64,000 bases of DNA, from the NCBI RefSeq assembly GCF_000003815.2, contig NC_049982.1, positions 21,179,699 to 21,243,698 of the forward strand, given 5' to 3'. The position numbers were made by a program, and so were the translations under genes. The notes below the pieces were generated by a model that saw nothing but the letters and a program-made list of their open reading frames with translations, made no database searches and had not been told where the DNA came from. This document shows, piece by piece, positions 25,985-40,429 of this stretch (its first letter is position 1; each line of letters begins with the position of its first letter). Origin of the DNA: Branchiostoma floridae (taxonomy: Eukaryota; Chordata; Leptocardii; Amphioxiformes; Branchiostomatidae).

Positions 25985-28900
25985 TACAACAGAGGGTACA
26001 AGTGCCAGCTGAACTAACCCTTAGAAACAGTAACTTGAGCCGAAAATGGCTGATTCATTGTTACAGTCCGACATCTGCAATGATAACTCAGCGTGCCACC
26101 GTGAGAAATGTTGCTCTAACAGGCAATGAGTTGGTTCTGTGCAAAGAGGGAGGGGCTAGTCAACGATCATGTCACGTCTTGACGATTGGTTAGTTTGTTT
26201 TTCCTAGCTGCATTTTATCCGACATTTCAGGCTGCATTTATTCAAGGAACCACGGGATTTGCTCAAGTGCAGCAGACGTCACACTGAATGGTTGACTTAT
26301 ATCTTGGTGTCTGTCTGAACAACCTGTATCGATATCGGTGTATTTTTTTTAGTTTTGTTTCAGCTCAAGTGATAAAGTAAAAATAGGAAAACAACCTGTA
26401 CTTAACAACCCGTGTTGCCTCTAGTCTTGTATCATTGTGTCTGTGTTTTAGACACTCTTACACGTACAGTCTTGGGTGTGCCAGTTATGAGTGGGAGGGC
26501 CGGTTGGAAGGAACTTGACGACACAGTCGTCAAATGACAACGACTAGGTTTAAAATATGTTAGTTCATGTTCGTAAAGGAGTTTCGCTATTACTACGATC
26601 TACGCTTGATCCAGTGGGACAGAATGGTGCCAAAAAAATTAGACCTTTGATTACTAGTACATGTAGTTTGCCCCAGTTCAGGCCTTACAAGTTTTCCCGC
26701 CATGGCCGAGATGACTCTTGCCACAGTTCAGAGTCAATCTGTTTGTTTGTTCCGAACAAACTGATCTGGACATAAATTGTTCAAAGGTCGGCTGGAGAAT
26801 GCCGCGCCTAAAACACGGGTCGGGTTTTCTGGCCAACGGTGGAATGAAGAACGCATTTTGGCGAAGAAAGGCCGCACGAGTCGCCATACTAGTAAACATG
26901 ATCTAAACATGCCCCCCATGTGCACCGCGCTTTACTATACAAGGGGCTTACTAATATGTGTTGACTCAAGATTAACCAAAGTGTTAGAAATGATCAGGAA
27001 AGAGGGAGGGGGCATGTTGATAAAACTAAACCAATATAATCCCTACCCGGTACTCCTTGTTTATAGCTATAATCAATCTATATAAAGTATAATAGGAATG
27101 TTGGGGTGTGACTGTCGTTTACGATAATTTCCAGGCAGATCCGGTGGCATAAGAATAGTAGAAGCTAGCCAAGGTAGGAGAGGACCGGGATACACACTCC
27201 TTGGTCGGCTACACTCCTTGGACAGCTTTTACTATCTTATACCATCGGTAAATCCGCCTGGAGATTAGCTAACGATGCATGTATTGACATTTTTAATGTT
27301 GCCCTCCCCATCCCTCATCCTGGGCGAAGCTGTGTTATTTTCTAGGCCCTACTTGTTTGTTCCGAACCAACTGAACCTTGGACGCTCCTGAAAAGGTTAA
27401 ACGTCTGGGGGTCACCCTGTAGAGACTAGATTATCCAGTACTATACCTACATTCTTACGGTACGCATTGGAAACTGACTGCTCTTTTTAGAGACAATTTC
27501 ATCCATACAACTGGGTACGATTCGGAGATTACTTCCAGTAGCAGTATTTCTACTTTATAAGACGCAATGTATATTAATTTAGTACTCAGTAGAAGAAAGG
27601 AGGTTATAACTTCAAAACAACCGTAACGTTGCTGTGTCTACGCCTGTAGACACAGACAATTTTGCTCGTGGAACGTTTAATTGTATGATGTTGATACCAA
27701 TATAATTCAGATATTAAAGTGACTGTCGTCTTTCTTTATTTGTAATATACGCACGCACTTCCACACGAGCCAAAACGAATGTTAAGATAGAATCATTCTG
27801 GTACATTTTGGGAGGGGAGTGGTGATTTCCTCCACTATTAAAGCCTGAGATGTTCCTCTAGAAGTGTCATAAAGAAAAGCAGCACAGTTGGGACAAGAAA
27901 TTGAGGCTTTTATGGCGAGAGAACAGCTCTCTCACTGCTAGTTCGAGTCCGCTTGTTATGGCTAGCAGGCATTCTTGTGAAAGAAACCCCCTACACGTGC
28001 CCCTTGAGTCAAGACTAGGCCAGTCGCATGAGTCGGAGTTCAGTTACATTTCAGCCTTGAGTTTATCACCCCTCGAGTACAACTAGCAGTTTCGTGTTTG
28101 TCACTGTTTCTTCCAGACATGTTCATCAGAATAATATTTCTTTTTCGAAGTTGACATGACTGACTGCATGAATCGTTTCATCTCCTGACTCGATATGGCA
28201 GTTGAATCAGGGAGACCAAACAACATGAAATTATTATATACCACTCTTCTCAAGTTCTCTGCTGTTTTTTCATACCGTTATAAATTGAAAATGTGTGCTT
28301 GTACTGTTGTAGTACCGTTATGTCATAGGCAATTGTGGTTATAGGCTGAGTCATTTCACGTTATTTGGAGCAGTTGTGGTTGGAGACGAAGCCATTTACG
28401 TTATTGGAGAGGCAGGGGTCTCCACTTCCCCTACGTAAACACAAAGGAAGTGCGGCCAAAGCTCTCCCCGCCGAATGATGAACTTCCGCACATGGAAATC
28501 AGTCTGAAGGGATTATTTGTTCTCACATAACAAGACAGTGTTGTGGTGCGGTGACCGTTTCCAATCATCTTTTTACCCCGTGGGGTAGATTCTCTATCTG
28601 ACATCGTGGCTGTGGTTTCTGGACAAAAAAAAGCGGAAAGACAGGCGAGAAGCGCCTGAAGGCATGCATGAACGTCACAGCCCAACCACGGTGTGCTAAC
28701 ATGTTGGCACGCTTCCCAGTAGCGCACCGCCCGCTAACCTCAGTCGGCGGGAATGCGGCTAACCGCCCCAGACAACGCCTCGTCTGAACTGCCATGAAGC
28801 CTCGTCCCGAGACACCACAAATCAATTTATCATGGCATGGACTTTGGTTTTGTGGACAACAACAACAGATCTCTGCAATAGATAGTTCAAAATGTACACA

Positions 28901-29820
28901 TATAAAGCAAGGAGGTTGAAAATAACCCTGTACTGGTCGACGGTGGGGGTGGGGGGTTTTGGAGTCGAATGGGATCAAAAACATGATTTGCCCAAGTAAT
29001 GACCCTGACTCCCGACCTTTCCCATGTGTGTTTGCCAACACTTCCCTTCCCCACTAGACAAAAATAAAAAGACGTGGTGGGAATATGACAGAAAAACGGT
29101 GATTTGGCCGCATACCAATGGTACGCTCTTCTACATTTTCACTCCGCTCAGAATATTCTACAACACTCCTGAGGCTGTGACTGTCACATTTAATACGGTA
29201 ATTTCTTCCCAGTCAGATACTCAAAGAGTCTGATAAGATAGGTTCCTTGGAACTGACTTGGAAGCACGAATTATAACGGTTTACGACCAAGCAACCTTGG
29301 CGCAACTGAGAAGTTCAAGTACAGCACACCAATGCCACGTTTATGTGTCCACCGGAGCACATAAAAACCTACAAATTGAGGAAAGCAAAACAGACGCCGT
29401 TCTATGCATGCTGGCAAACGTTTTAATCATGATAAAAAGAGTACAGAAACGTCACATAGCTTGAAATATCGAGGACGGCTTAACAAGTCTGGAGACGAGT
29501 AGTACAAAATATTTAGTACACATACATACGTAACGTAAGTCGGCACGGGCTGCTAAAAGCATATACAACAGCTTCAGTCTCGAAATCCCACATCCCAGCA
29601 CAAAATAAATGCCTGCAGGGCGCCACGACAAGCCTCAAAACGTCCCCGTAAAATAAAATAGTCCGTGGTTTGCTCCCGGCACATGGAAAATGTTCACCAC
29701 GCACACAAAACACAGGAAAATGCCACTGTTCTGCATTCGGCTGCCGAAACCCCTTCGTGGGTACCTCGGGTCAGTTCCGGGCACCCTTCGGTAAAAATCG
29801 ATGCTTTGCATTATTCCGCG
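25985..29820. other. intergenic region upstream of EGR
   Basis: I see no gene. A foldback element lies at 27129. A 158-codon minus-strand frame at 28565-29041 shows no domain and is treated as chance. Distal EGR enhancers could lie here, but I cannot point to one. Confidence 0.35.
27129..27266. mobile_element. foldback element, CCAGGCAGATCC/GGATTTACCG type ends
   Basis: Inverted halves: TTTCCAGGCAGATCCGGTGG..AAGAATAGTAGAAGCT on the left pairs with AGCTTTTACTATCTTATACC..GCCTGGAGA on the right. The flanks GTTTACGAT and GCTAACGAT (7 of 9 identical) may be a decayed 9-bp target duplication. Confidence 0.55.
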
Positions 29821-29885
29821 TTTCTCCCTATAAGGGCATTCCCGCGACAGCCGAATTGATCCGAAATTCTTCGGCGGCAGCATCA

Positions 29886-29895
29886 CCAAATATGG
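29886..29895. promoter_or_regulatory. CArG box (serum response element)
   Basis: CCAAATATGG is a perfect CC(A/T)6GG site for serum response factor, about 440 bp upstream of the EGR TATA box. A near-match, CCTATAAGGG, lies at 29827-29836 and an Ets-type TTCCGG at 29775-29780. Confidence 0.75.
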
Positions 29896-29948
29896 TGCGT
29901 CGGGAGCCCCGACGATTTGTGACGTTGCAGCCGCTCCCAGATCTATGC

Positions 29949-29958
29949 CCATATTTGG
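29949..29958. promoter_or_regulatory. second CArG box, inverted copy, with adjacent Ets site
   Basis: CCATATTTGG is the exact reverse complement of the CArG box at 29886. An Ets core TTCCGG at 29969-29974 lies 10 bp downstream, the arrangement of SRF plus ternary complex factor sites in vertebrate EGR1 and FOS promoters. A degenerate third copy, CCAAATATCA, is at 30061-30070. Confidence 0.8.
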
Positions 29959-30250
29959 TAAGGCTCGGTTCCGGTGCCGACCCCAAGAGACAAAGGGGCC
30001 TGTCAAAGTGGCCCGCCTTAAGTCAATAAATAATTGCAGGCTTGTCTGCGAATCAGGTGACCAAATATCAATGGAAAATGCTTTAAAACGAGATTTTTTT
30101 GCCAAAAAACTGTGTCTTGGCCTCAAGCACTTGTTTTATTTTCGTTCTCCCACATCGGAAGCTCGCATTGAAGCGTCATCGTCATATACGGCGAGCGCTA
30201 TCAATTTTCATTGAGCCAATTTGTAATCTTTTATTTATACAGACGTCATC

Positions 30251-30258
30251 TGACGTCA
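30251..30258. promoter_or_regulatory. cAMP response element
   Basis: A perfect palindromic TGACGTCA about 75 bp upstream of the TATA box, as in vertebrate immediate-early promoters. A half-site CGACGTCAC is at 30308. Confidence 0.75.
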
Positions 30259-30327
30259 CTAGGACAACACGGAACCGACGGTCGCTGATTGGTCTCCGAA
30301 TTTTCCCGACGTCACACGAATCCCGAA

Positions 30328-30333
30328 TATAAG
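30328..30333 (+). promoter_or_regulatory. EGR TATA box
   Basis: TATAAG within CCGAATATAAGG, which also resembles a CArG box. A start site near 30358-30362 (CACTCAGTC) would give a 5' UTR of about 165 nt with no upstream ATG. Confidence 0.65.
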
Positions 30334-30524
30334 GAAAACGCCTACCTCCTCGGCTGCACTCAGTCGCCCCTCCGAACGAAGCCGAACATTACTCGTGTAT
30401 CTCCGCAAACCGCACCGATCACTCACGAGCGCACCCCGAGTTCTACCGCTTCGGCTTGGGGACGACCGAAAACAGCCGGACTCAGCTCCGCTTACAAGCG
30501 AACTCCTAGGTACTTGCAGAACAG

Positions 30525-32389
<1,865 letters not shown>

Positions 32390-33345
32390 ACTCTTACAAC
32401 AACAAACCGAAAACTTCGCTACAGACTGAAAAACTGAAAAAAAACTGCTCTCATCTCATCCGCGCTGTGTCTGAACTCTTGTCTCTGTGTTCCGAAGGGC
32501 TAGTTCTCCTGACCTGTAACGTCTTTTGGGTTCACGGTTCATTTTACGTTTCCATGTGGTAACGGTGGTACTGTTTTCTCCAGACTTGTCGGATTGATAA
32601 CTAGAATGACACCTGTAAGCCACAGACCTGAAGACCCGTGTTGCCAAAGAAAGACAGTCGGTAAGAAACGCAACTATGCCAAGTTTCTCGACAAAGCTTT
32701 CGCTTGATCTAGCTCATTCTTTTGGTTTCTGAATCTTGTATTTTCTGTTGTTCTGTGAGGCACGATTAGACTAACGGTCCGGACAGGCGCCGGGCCTTTA
32801 TAACGTTGTAAACACTGTACTAGTCGGTATTAAGGTGTGTTGCAAACTATGTCGTCGCTCGCCCTAGACGCAGTACTAAGTACGTTATTGTGTAGAGAAT
32901 TACATAGCTTCAGGTAGTGTCGAAAAGACTGGCTTTAACTAAAACTCAAGATGAATACTTGTATTGCTGTGCCATGTATGTACGCGAGAGGGGGCGGTGT
33001 TTTCTCTGTTTTGATACATCGTGTAGTGTTCTAGTACGCCAGCCCTCCTCAGTGTAAGTGTGCCCGTGCAGTGATGTTAGGTTTTCTACACTTTGTGTCA
33101 AGTCGTTTGAACGTAGACGCTCCGGAGAAGTGCTTGGAGCAGGACTTGTGGCTCCTCCGAAGCGGCGGGAGACTTTCCGCAGATAAATGTTTGACTATAG
33201 TGTCATGTATCCACAGCTGCCATATTATTTTACCCATCTTTCATGCGCACCAAATGTAAGCATGATATCAAAATAGGCATGTATCTGAACTCAAGGGAAT
33301 TTATTCTGAATTACTATATCGACAAAAGAAAAACAATTAAAAAGA
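32390..33345 (+). other. EGR1: probable EGR 3' UTR
   Basis: No coding frame. ATTAAA at about 33336-33341 is a candidate polyadenylation signal. The length is an estimate. Confidence 0.4.
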
Positions 33346-33556
33346 AGACATGTTACGGATATTTTCTTGACATCTGTCTCCGACTTGTATTTTCATGTTG
33401 AACTCTACCCACGCTTTATTTCACTGATCATAGTGTGGAAAAGGTGGGGGTGGTGCGGAGGAGGGGGTACTGAGAATCAGGGGGGAGTACCGTTTTACTG
33501 GGAAAGGGATGATACGTTCAGATAAAAAGCGTCAAGTATATGATTTAGTTTACACG

Positions 33557-33672
33557 TATTCTCCAAGCAAAGGTTGAGTCGCGGAGATATATTATAGTAG
33601 TCGGGAGGAGAGAGCCGGTAAAAATCCCGACTACGACTATATCTCCGCGTCTCAACCTCTGCTTGGAGAATA
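33557..33672. mobile_element. foldback MITE, TCTCCAAGC family
   Basis: TATTCTCCAAGCAAAGGTTG is mirrored by CAACCTCTGCTTGGAGAATA, and the stem includes GAGTCGCGGAGATATA. The flanks GTTTACACG (33548-33556) and GTGTGCACG (33673-33681) agree at 7 of 9 positions, consistent with a decayed 9-bp target duplication. Same subfamily as 43890-44032. Confidence 0.75.
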
Positions 33673-36600
33673 GTGTGCACGAGGCAAGTATCCGAATAGC
33701 ACAGAGTAACGGAGGTGTCATACACAAAGGACATACTTCCCAGGGAAAGATGTGTGTCTTCATGCATCATACATTTCAGCGCCTTTATTCCGTGTGCCGG
33801 CTGCACAGTGTATACACGTGGGCATGCGGACCGGCGAACTGATATGCAATGAGCCGGCCGACCGTACGTGGGCGAGGGGTTAATGCAGAGATTTCTCCGC
33901 CGGTGTGCTCACACATAACCAAACAGATATCCCACTTCCCCTCCGTGACAAGGTCTGCCACCTTCGGGAGCTGCGATCCCGTTCTATACTGACATAAAAA
34001 TAGGTAATGATCACATTTCCCGCTACACCCATGGGTCAGTATTAACCGCAATGATCACCTTCGCCGCTGCAGCCATGGGATGTGTTTTTCTCACACTCTG
34101 TTAGTTTTGAATCACAGCAAAATGTTTAATAAAACACCGTCCACCACAGCCCGAACGTTCCCACCGGTAAACCGCGCACCGCTATTCAGGCCAGCAACAC
34201 CAGCCATAAACACATCATCAAGCCTACTTCCGGGACGGCTCCTCTTAAAGCTGCGCACGCGGTGCGCTTAATGGCGTACCGACGTCACGCTTTTTACGTC
34301 CGGGAAGAAGCGTCAATATATCGGGCATGATCTTGTTGACGTCTGACGTTCTTCCGGTGACGCCGTGACGTCGATACGCGTGTGTGTGTAGCGCCGGTGT
34401 CGTTACGTATTCCCCTTTTAGTCCACATATGGAAAACAAGCCGAGAGATCCGTCAGGTGTATGCACAACAACAAGCTCGTGGCATCACGTGAACGAATGT
34501 TATTGAGACGATTCTACGCCGTATGCTATTTCTATCAGTAAATATGCTCATGCTAATGTGCAACTTCAAACGACTAAACGACCGCAAATAACGCGACTTG
34601 TACAAAATCAATGTAGACGACAGAATTGTTTTTGCTTCCTTGTAACGTTATCAAAATAAGCACAGAACGTGATGAATAACAGCTCCCTTCAACCAACTAC
34701 GCCATGCAAAATTGAGCAGACTAATTTTCTCTGCCTCGTCTAGTAAGAGGTGTGATATATCATAGTGATGAGTGTTTCTCTAAGTAAACAACAGTATCAC
34801 TTCTAGTGTTGCAGTATTTTTACTACATCGCCCATAAATATGTATTTCTTTCATGTTGTGTGTCGGTTGGCCTTCAGATCGAGACATCTAATCACTCTAC
34901 ATATATTGATGACATGAAACCGAGCAAAATATCCAGGTATAACATGTCATGTGTATCTTAGGTTCTGGGCTAAATCAGACTTCATATGGAGATCAATAGC
35001 GAGAAAATGTTCCTTGGGGAAAATCGCATTATCGAAAATAGATCAGATAAGGGTTCAGTTAAAAATGATAGTCCGGTTGAAATGCTTGTTCGCCTTGTTG
35101 TTAAGGTATTTTTCTAAAGCATGGCGCATTGGATATTCTTCGTACTACCTCTACAGCTGCGAGTAAATTCTGCGAAAGTTCTGTTGAATCACTTATTCTG
35201 CTTTCAAGCAGATACGGTGAGGGGGTAATTCTAATTTCCAAATACACTGCGGCAGTTTTATGATAGTCATCGGCCCCTAGCTCCTCGGCTGTAAGAAATC
35301 AGAATAATGGTGTAATCCGAAAACTGCACATAGCAATTTGAAAAGAAAACAAAACGCCGGCAGAGTCTTCAACCGATCCCGAGCCTGGGAAAATCTTATC
35401 ATTTTCTGACTCGGTCCTTTATTTTACAAACAAACGGCGTATGAAGCCATGACAAACGTTTTGCGCCACGTGCCAGGTGTACCGTTGGGATTACGGATTA
35501 GAACAGATTACAGGTTGTACAGGATTAGCACTGCCCTTAATTACCTCCCATTATCAGATGGCTCATGGAACAGCGGGCGGTACGAGCTTGCTGTTGTTGT
35601 ACCATACGGGCCGCTATCTCATCCGTCTTACGTACACGTGGTAGGTATACAACAGCAATCGTGGGACAGTCGTGATGTGCCGTACAAAATGTAGCTGTCA
35701 CGGAAATGTTGTTGTAAATAAAAGCAAAGGTTATTTTTCGGCAGTCTCTACCAGACTGACTACACTGGCCATTATACTTTATAGGGAGATGATCTGACAG
35801 GGGAGTTTTGCTACCAGAGGAGTTGGCCGGCCGAGCATCCATTTACCACAGCATTGACTGACTCCCCTGCCCAATTTCCCGATTTGTTTTGCCGAATGCT
35901 ACGATCCCCGCACCCCCGTAGGAAGGCCTGGTGGAGGCTACTTTTTCGGTGCTGGGTACCCAATTTGGAATCTTACATATTTGTGTGTCCAGGTTATAGT
36001 TATTCTGTTAAATGTTTGCAGTTGTTTCCATGTGAAATTACGAAATAAAGAATAACATACCCATGGCATATCATATGGCAGAGTATTAGAAGTTTCAGAT
36101 CCGAAAAGAAGAAAGTATTTCGGAACAAAATTTAAGTTCTTGGTTTTCTTTTTTCGACTCCAGGACAGAAAAGATTCAGAAATGTTCGGCTAACCCTCTA
36201 TTTTGCCGGTCTCCAGGCCATGGAGTGGTGCTACCATACTCAAAGCTCATATGGCAGATAAATACTTCATCGTCACTTTCACGCACGGCCTGGTTCCTTG
36301 GATCACTCTCCAATCACTTCCGCCTTACCGATTCTTATCCCTTCAAAACAACACCACGATACGGCAAAAACAGAATCAAACACTTGGTCTTAGGGTGTAA
36401 AAACAATTTCGTTGTGTCATGGTTTAGGATGCGACGTTACATGTGTGTGTGAATGAAGGGTCAGAAAGTTGGCCTGTTCAGGACTTTTCGGCACTTGATT
36501 CTCATCTGTGATTTCGGTTACATTGCGGACGTTTTCTAATATACTAGTAATCGAGAATAGCATTTCTAGCCTACATTTGTAGTTGGGCATTTTGTATTGA

Positions 36601-37386
36601 CATATGGCGTGGAATAGATATATCATATCGGTGTAATGTTTGATATTTCACGACAATATATCATACCGTTCTGGTGCATCCACAACATATTGCCGTAAAT
36701 TGAATGCTCAGAGTTTTGATACATTTTAAGTTATTTATCGCAGACTTTGGACTACCAAATGATCGAACCTGGAAGCTTGATCTGAAACTTGATCCAAATC
36801 CAGGATCTCGCTTATTGATTCTCGACACTCACGATAGTCATATAGAGGATACCTTTCAAATAGACCATGTCGTCTTTCTAAACAATATGATCACTCAGTG
36901 CAGTAGTACCTGTGTATGGCGGAGGCTTGCGCTCTCGGGCTGCAGTCCAGATAAAGTGATGACTAATCCGATAATCCGATTAGCCGGGCTCAGCTGGGTG
37001 AAGTGGACACAGGGCCTGGACTGACCATTAACCACACAACCCCAGACAAAACAAAACGGGCCAAAATCATCGCTCGTATTGCTTCCGTAAGCCCCAATCT
37101 GTAATGCGCTGAGTTGTTTTCAAGGCCCACTCGTTAACTACTAATTGACGTTTCTAAGGGTTACGTCCCTTCTTAACTCCGGCCAAATGATGAGAATGGC
37201 CAACACTTGACGATGCCTGCCCTGTGCTGCATGGCGTACATCCATCAAAGATATGGCAAGATCATTTCCGATGCTCAAGTATTCAGAAAAACTCTACTAG
37301 AGTGTGAGAACTGAACAGAAGCGAAGAAAAGACAGACAAAGACAGAAATGGGTCGACAATATCAACAACTAGACCCAAAACATAAA
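33673..37386. other. intergenic region downstream of EGR
   Basis: No gene recognised. A run of TGACG half-sites occurs at 34279-34372. The rest is unremarkable. Confidence 0.35.
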
Positions 37387-37568
37387 CTCCAAGCAGAGGT
37401 GTCGGCTGTTTTTGACGTGTTTAGTCTTTCGTCTTTATCGGCTTTCTATTTTGTACCGTTTTCTTTGGTCCAGCGACCACGAGACATAAATAAAACGGTA
37501 TAAAATAGAAAGCCCTATAAAAACGCCTAAATACACATAAAAAACGGAACCGAACCTCTGCTTGCAGC
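37387..37568. mobile_element. foldback MITE, TCTCCAAGC family
   Basis: Begins ACTCCAAGCAGAGGTGTCGG and ends with CCTCTGCTTGCAG. The internal stem pairs CGGCTTTCTATTTTGTACCG with its complement near 37492-37518. Shares its interior with the copies at 38698 and 43057. Confidence 0.7.
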
Positions 37569-37719
37569 GTTCCAAACAGACCCAGGAGACACATGGGACG
37601 TATTTAACGTCACGGACGGAGTCAGTACTAGGAAGTAGTGTTGCTTTCCGAAGTGCTTTTGGGAGCTGGTTGAAATCGTCATGCAAAAAGACAAGTTTCT
37701 CAAAGTTTGTTTTTGCACT

Positions 37720-37763
37720 TTGTGTGTGTGTGTGCGTGTGTGCATGTGTGCGTGTGTGCGTGT

Positions 37764-37800
<37 letters not shown>
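37720..37800 (+). repeat. GT microsatellite
   Basis: About 80 bp of (GT)n interrupted by C and A, ending in an uninterrupted stretch of roughly 16 repeats. Confidence 0.95.
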
Positions 37801-37801
<1 letters not shown>

Positions 37802-38479
37802 CAAAGTCTTTATATGACGTCATCCACGAAAATCAGTTACTGTAGTAACGACAACAAGAGAAGGTCGACGTTTACGTGTCTCCTGACCAGAAATATCTTC
37901 CCGGGCGCTACCAGAAAGCCGCTTTCCGTCACGCCGGCCACGTGTGGACGAACTGGTGCTTCCTGCCACGTCCGTGTGTGACGTTAGAACGGCCAGCTGA
38001 CCGACGCTGACCGCAGGTCTGTGCGCACGAAACTCTATCGATCGCGGCAGAAAACTGTCCGGACGTGCGCACACAGGTGTCTTACGGAATCCCATGATAG
38101 ACTACCTGACGCACGTCTTAGGATCATCCTCAAGGCGCTGGGAAATAGCCTGGAATATTTTTTCTTCTTTCTTTTTTATGGACATCTCTATGAGAAACAT
38201 AAAATAGAAAACGCAACGGAAAGAGTCACCTAAACCATGATCGTCCTTTTCAGAGCTATGCAAATAATTATTTTTCTGCTGTATATAAGATTACCGTGCA
38301 CAAACGATGCACAAATGTTCTGTACATTCGTTAGGCCAAAAGTCACACACAACAGCCCTTGATTCAAAGGTATCTTTTAACACATCGTGAGCCGCTCAGT
38401 TTTCCTCAGCACATTTTATATGCTAACGTTACATGTGTATGTACACTTCATTACCTTGTTGTTTTCAAAAAGTCGTCGG

Positions 38480-38655
38480 ACACGATGACCTTGTGGTTAG
38501 GGTTGTTGACTCACAACCTGGAGGTACTGAGTATGAATCCCTGGCAGGTCCTGATGTTGTGCCCTTGGGAAGGCACGCAACGCCATTTCCTCACTCTGCT
38601 CCTAGCTTCAGCTGGAGACGTCAAATGAAGGTCTATTGTTTGGGGAGAAGCACAC
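38480..38655 (+). mobile_element. tRNA-derived SINE
   Basis: The box A-like TGGTTAGGGTTG and box B-like GTATGAATCCC lie 40 bp apart, followed by the conserved CCTTGGGAAGGCAC..TTTCCTCACTC body seen in many invertebrate SINEs. Confidence 0.6.
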
Positions 38656-38697
38656 CTTAAGTGCTAAGCACAGTGCCCCATCCACAGGTGCGTGAAT

Positions 38698-38896
38698 TAC
38701 TCTCCAAGCAGAGGTTAGGCTCCGGCTGTTTTTTAAACGTTTTTTTTGTCGGGCTTTCTATTTTGTCATTTTTCTTGAAGTACGCCAGCCAGTTAGGTTT
38801 TGACACAGCAAGATATAAAAAAAAAATAGAAAGCCCGATAAAAACGACCAAAAAACGTAAAAAAACAGCCGGAGCCTAACCTCTGCTTGGAGAGTA
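38698..38896. mobile_element. 199-bp foldback MITE with perfect 9-bp target duplication
   Basis: TACTCTCCAAGCAGAGGTTA and its exact inverse bound the element. TGCGTGAAT flanks it at 38689-38697 and 38897-38905. The internal stem carries CGGGCTTTCTATTTTGT. This copy defines the family boundary and supports a MULE-like origin. Confidence 0.85.
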
Positions 38897-39019
38897 TGCG
38901 TGAATCAAACAAATATGTCCGAATATGCAAACCTGCATTTTGTGTTAAGCCACTGGATGTTTTATCGGTGTAACAGTAGGCTTCAAGTGCCGCCAAACTG
39001 ACCATGCCAAATGGGACTG

Positions 39020-39125
39020 TCCCTTTTGACGTAACGGTTTATCGGTTTGGTTTGTGATCTGGCAGGTTCGAATCCCGGGAGTCAGGGGAGCTATTTCTAC
39101 TCCTTTCTTACACTCGGTATGCAAT
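39020..39125 (+). mobile_element. tRNA-derived SINE fragment
   Basis: A perfect RNA polymerase III box B, GGTTCGAATCC, at 39065-39075 is preceded by TTTGTGATCTG and followed by TTTCTACTCCTTTCTT. Both are shared with the minus-strand copies at 46530-46860. Confidence 0.6.
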
Positions 39126-39405
39126 ACAAGCCAACCAACCAACAAATCTACAAATACTTTTCCAAACTTTCCGAATCTATCTAGGCATCACAGAGTCATC
39201 ATTGTGAAACTGGGTTTGCCATATTGTCTCAGAATCAGTGCCAAGAAGGTTATCATCACTGTCGACATCTGCAGGACTTTCGTTGATAATTTTGTCCTGT
39301 CACATTCAGGAAAGAACTACGACTGGCCACGTTAAAATAAAGAGCTTACAAAAGAATTAGAAAGTGTTTCCAGAGAACCTTCGAACGGATAATAGCACCT
39401 GTGAG

Positions 39406-39860
39406 TGGGGGTGGGTACCGGTACAGAAAATTCAGGTCCAGGTTCGATCCAGGTCCAGAGGATCAGGTCCAGGTCCGGACCTGAACCTGAACCTGAACCT
39501 ATCTGTCTGTGAAAACTTGTGAATAGGCGATACTCAAAGCCAAGTCCATTTCGCTACGAAGGAACCTATTTGATGGAGTATTCGACATCCATTGGCGTAT
39601 AATCCTATCTTCTATGTAAATAACAATAACTGCTTCTGTTTTATACCAGGTTTGACCGTGGAAACTTGTAGAAATGACTATTAACTCTCCTCCACTTTGC
39701 TATTGTTATTTTCGTTGACCTGTAAACACCAAAGACGTGAACGCCTGTCGGTATAATGTAACATTCGGTCCACTGATTTTTTCAGGTCCGGGTTTTCTGG
39801 ACCGGTTCAATAAGAAAAAACGTTTTTTTTACCGGCACACCGAACCGGTACCCACCCCTA
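39406..39860. mobile_element. 455-bp hAT-like MITE with 8-bp target duplication
   Basis: Terminal repeats TGGGGGTGGGTACCGG and CCGGTACCCACCCCTA, with CCTGTGAG at 39398-39405 and 39861-39868. An 8-bp duplication and (T/C)AGGGGTGGG-type ends are hAT hallmarks. The interior has AGGTCCAGGTCCGGACCTGA-type short repeats and no coding frame. Confidence 0.88.
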
Positions 39861-40429
39861 CCTGTGAGACAGTATTGCATGTATCTGCAACATGACGTCA
39901 TCATCTGACGTCATCGTAAGCCTGACCATGACCGGAAAGCGCTATGTGGTAGATGTGTGGGTCAAGAACAGCATGATGTTAGATCTTAAACACGGTAGAA
40001 TTTATTGGATGCCTTCTCCTGTACGCTTCGTTGCCGTACGTTACTTTGATAACGTGTCAAAATTTCAAAATGCATCTACTTTATGTCAAGATGTCTGCTA
40101 ATATAGTTTTGTTAAAGAAATAAATCATGACATAAATGAAGACGAAAGATGAAATGTTTTTGCCTATGTTGAACATGAAACGATGTGCTTTCTTTTCCTT
40201 TGCGAATGCTCCTTACATTTGCACGCGGTTAACAGGAAGAAGGTCCATTTTCAAATCCGTCTGTTTTGATTGCAGATGAAGTTATTAGCATTGACGCGAT
40301 TTCACGTAATCGACTTCATCGCCGCTTTATACAATAAGAATAACAGGATATTTAGATCAAAGCGTGTGACGTCCTCATATACGTCTGCGTTCAGCCTTCG
40401 GAGATAGAGACTTATATGGCGTCCATTTT

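Noticed and set aside
28565-29041. 158-codon minus-strand frame upstream of EGR
   Set aside because: No recognisable domain, no splice context, unusual composition; best seen as chance.
29635-30126. 163-codon minus-strand frame
   Set aside because: It lies antisense across the EGR upstream region with its CArG boxes and shows no family signature.
37562-37981. 139-codon frame with a Cys/Val-rich run
   Set aside because: It is a GT microsatellite translated; not a protein.
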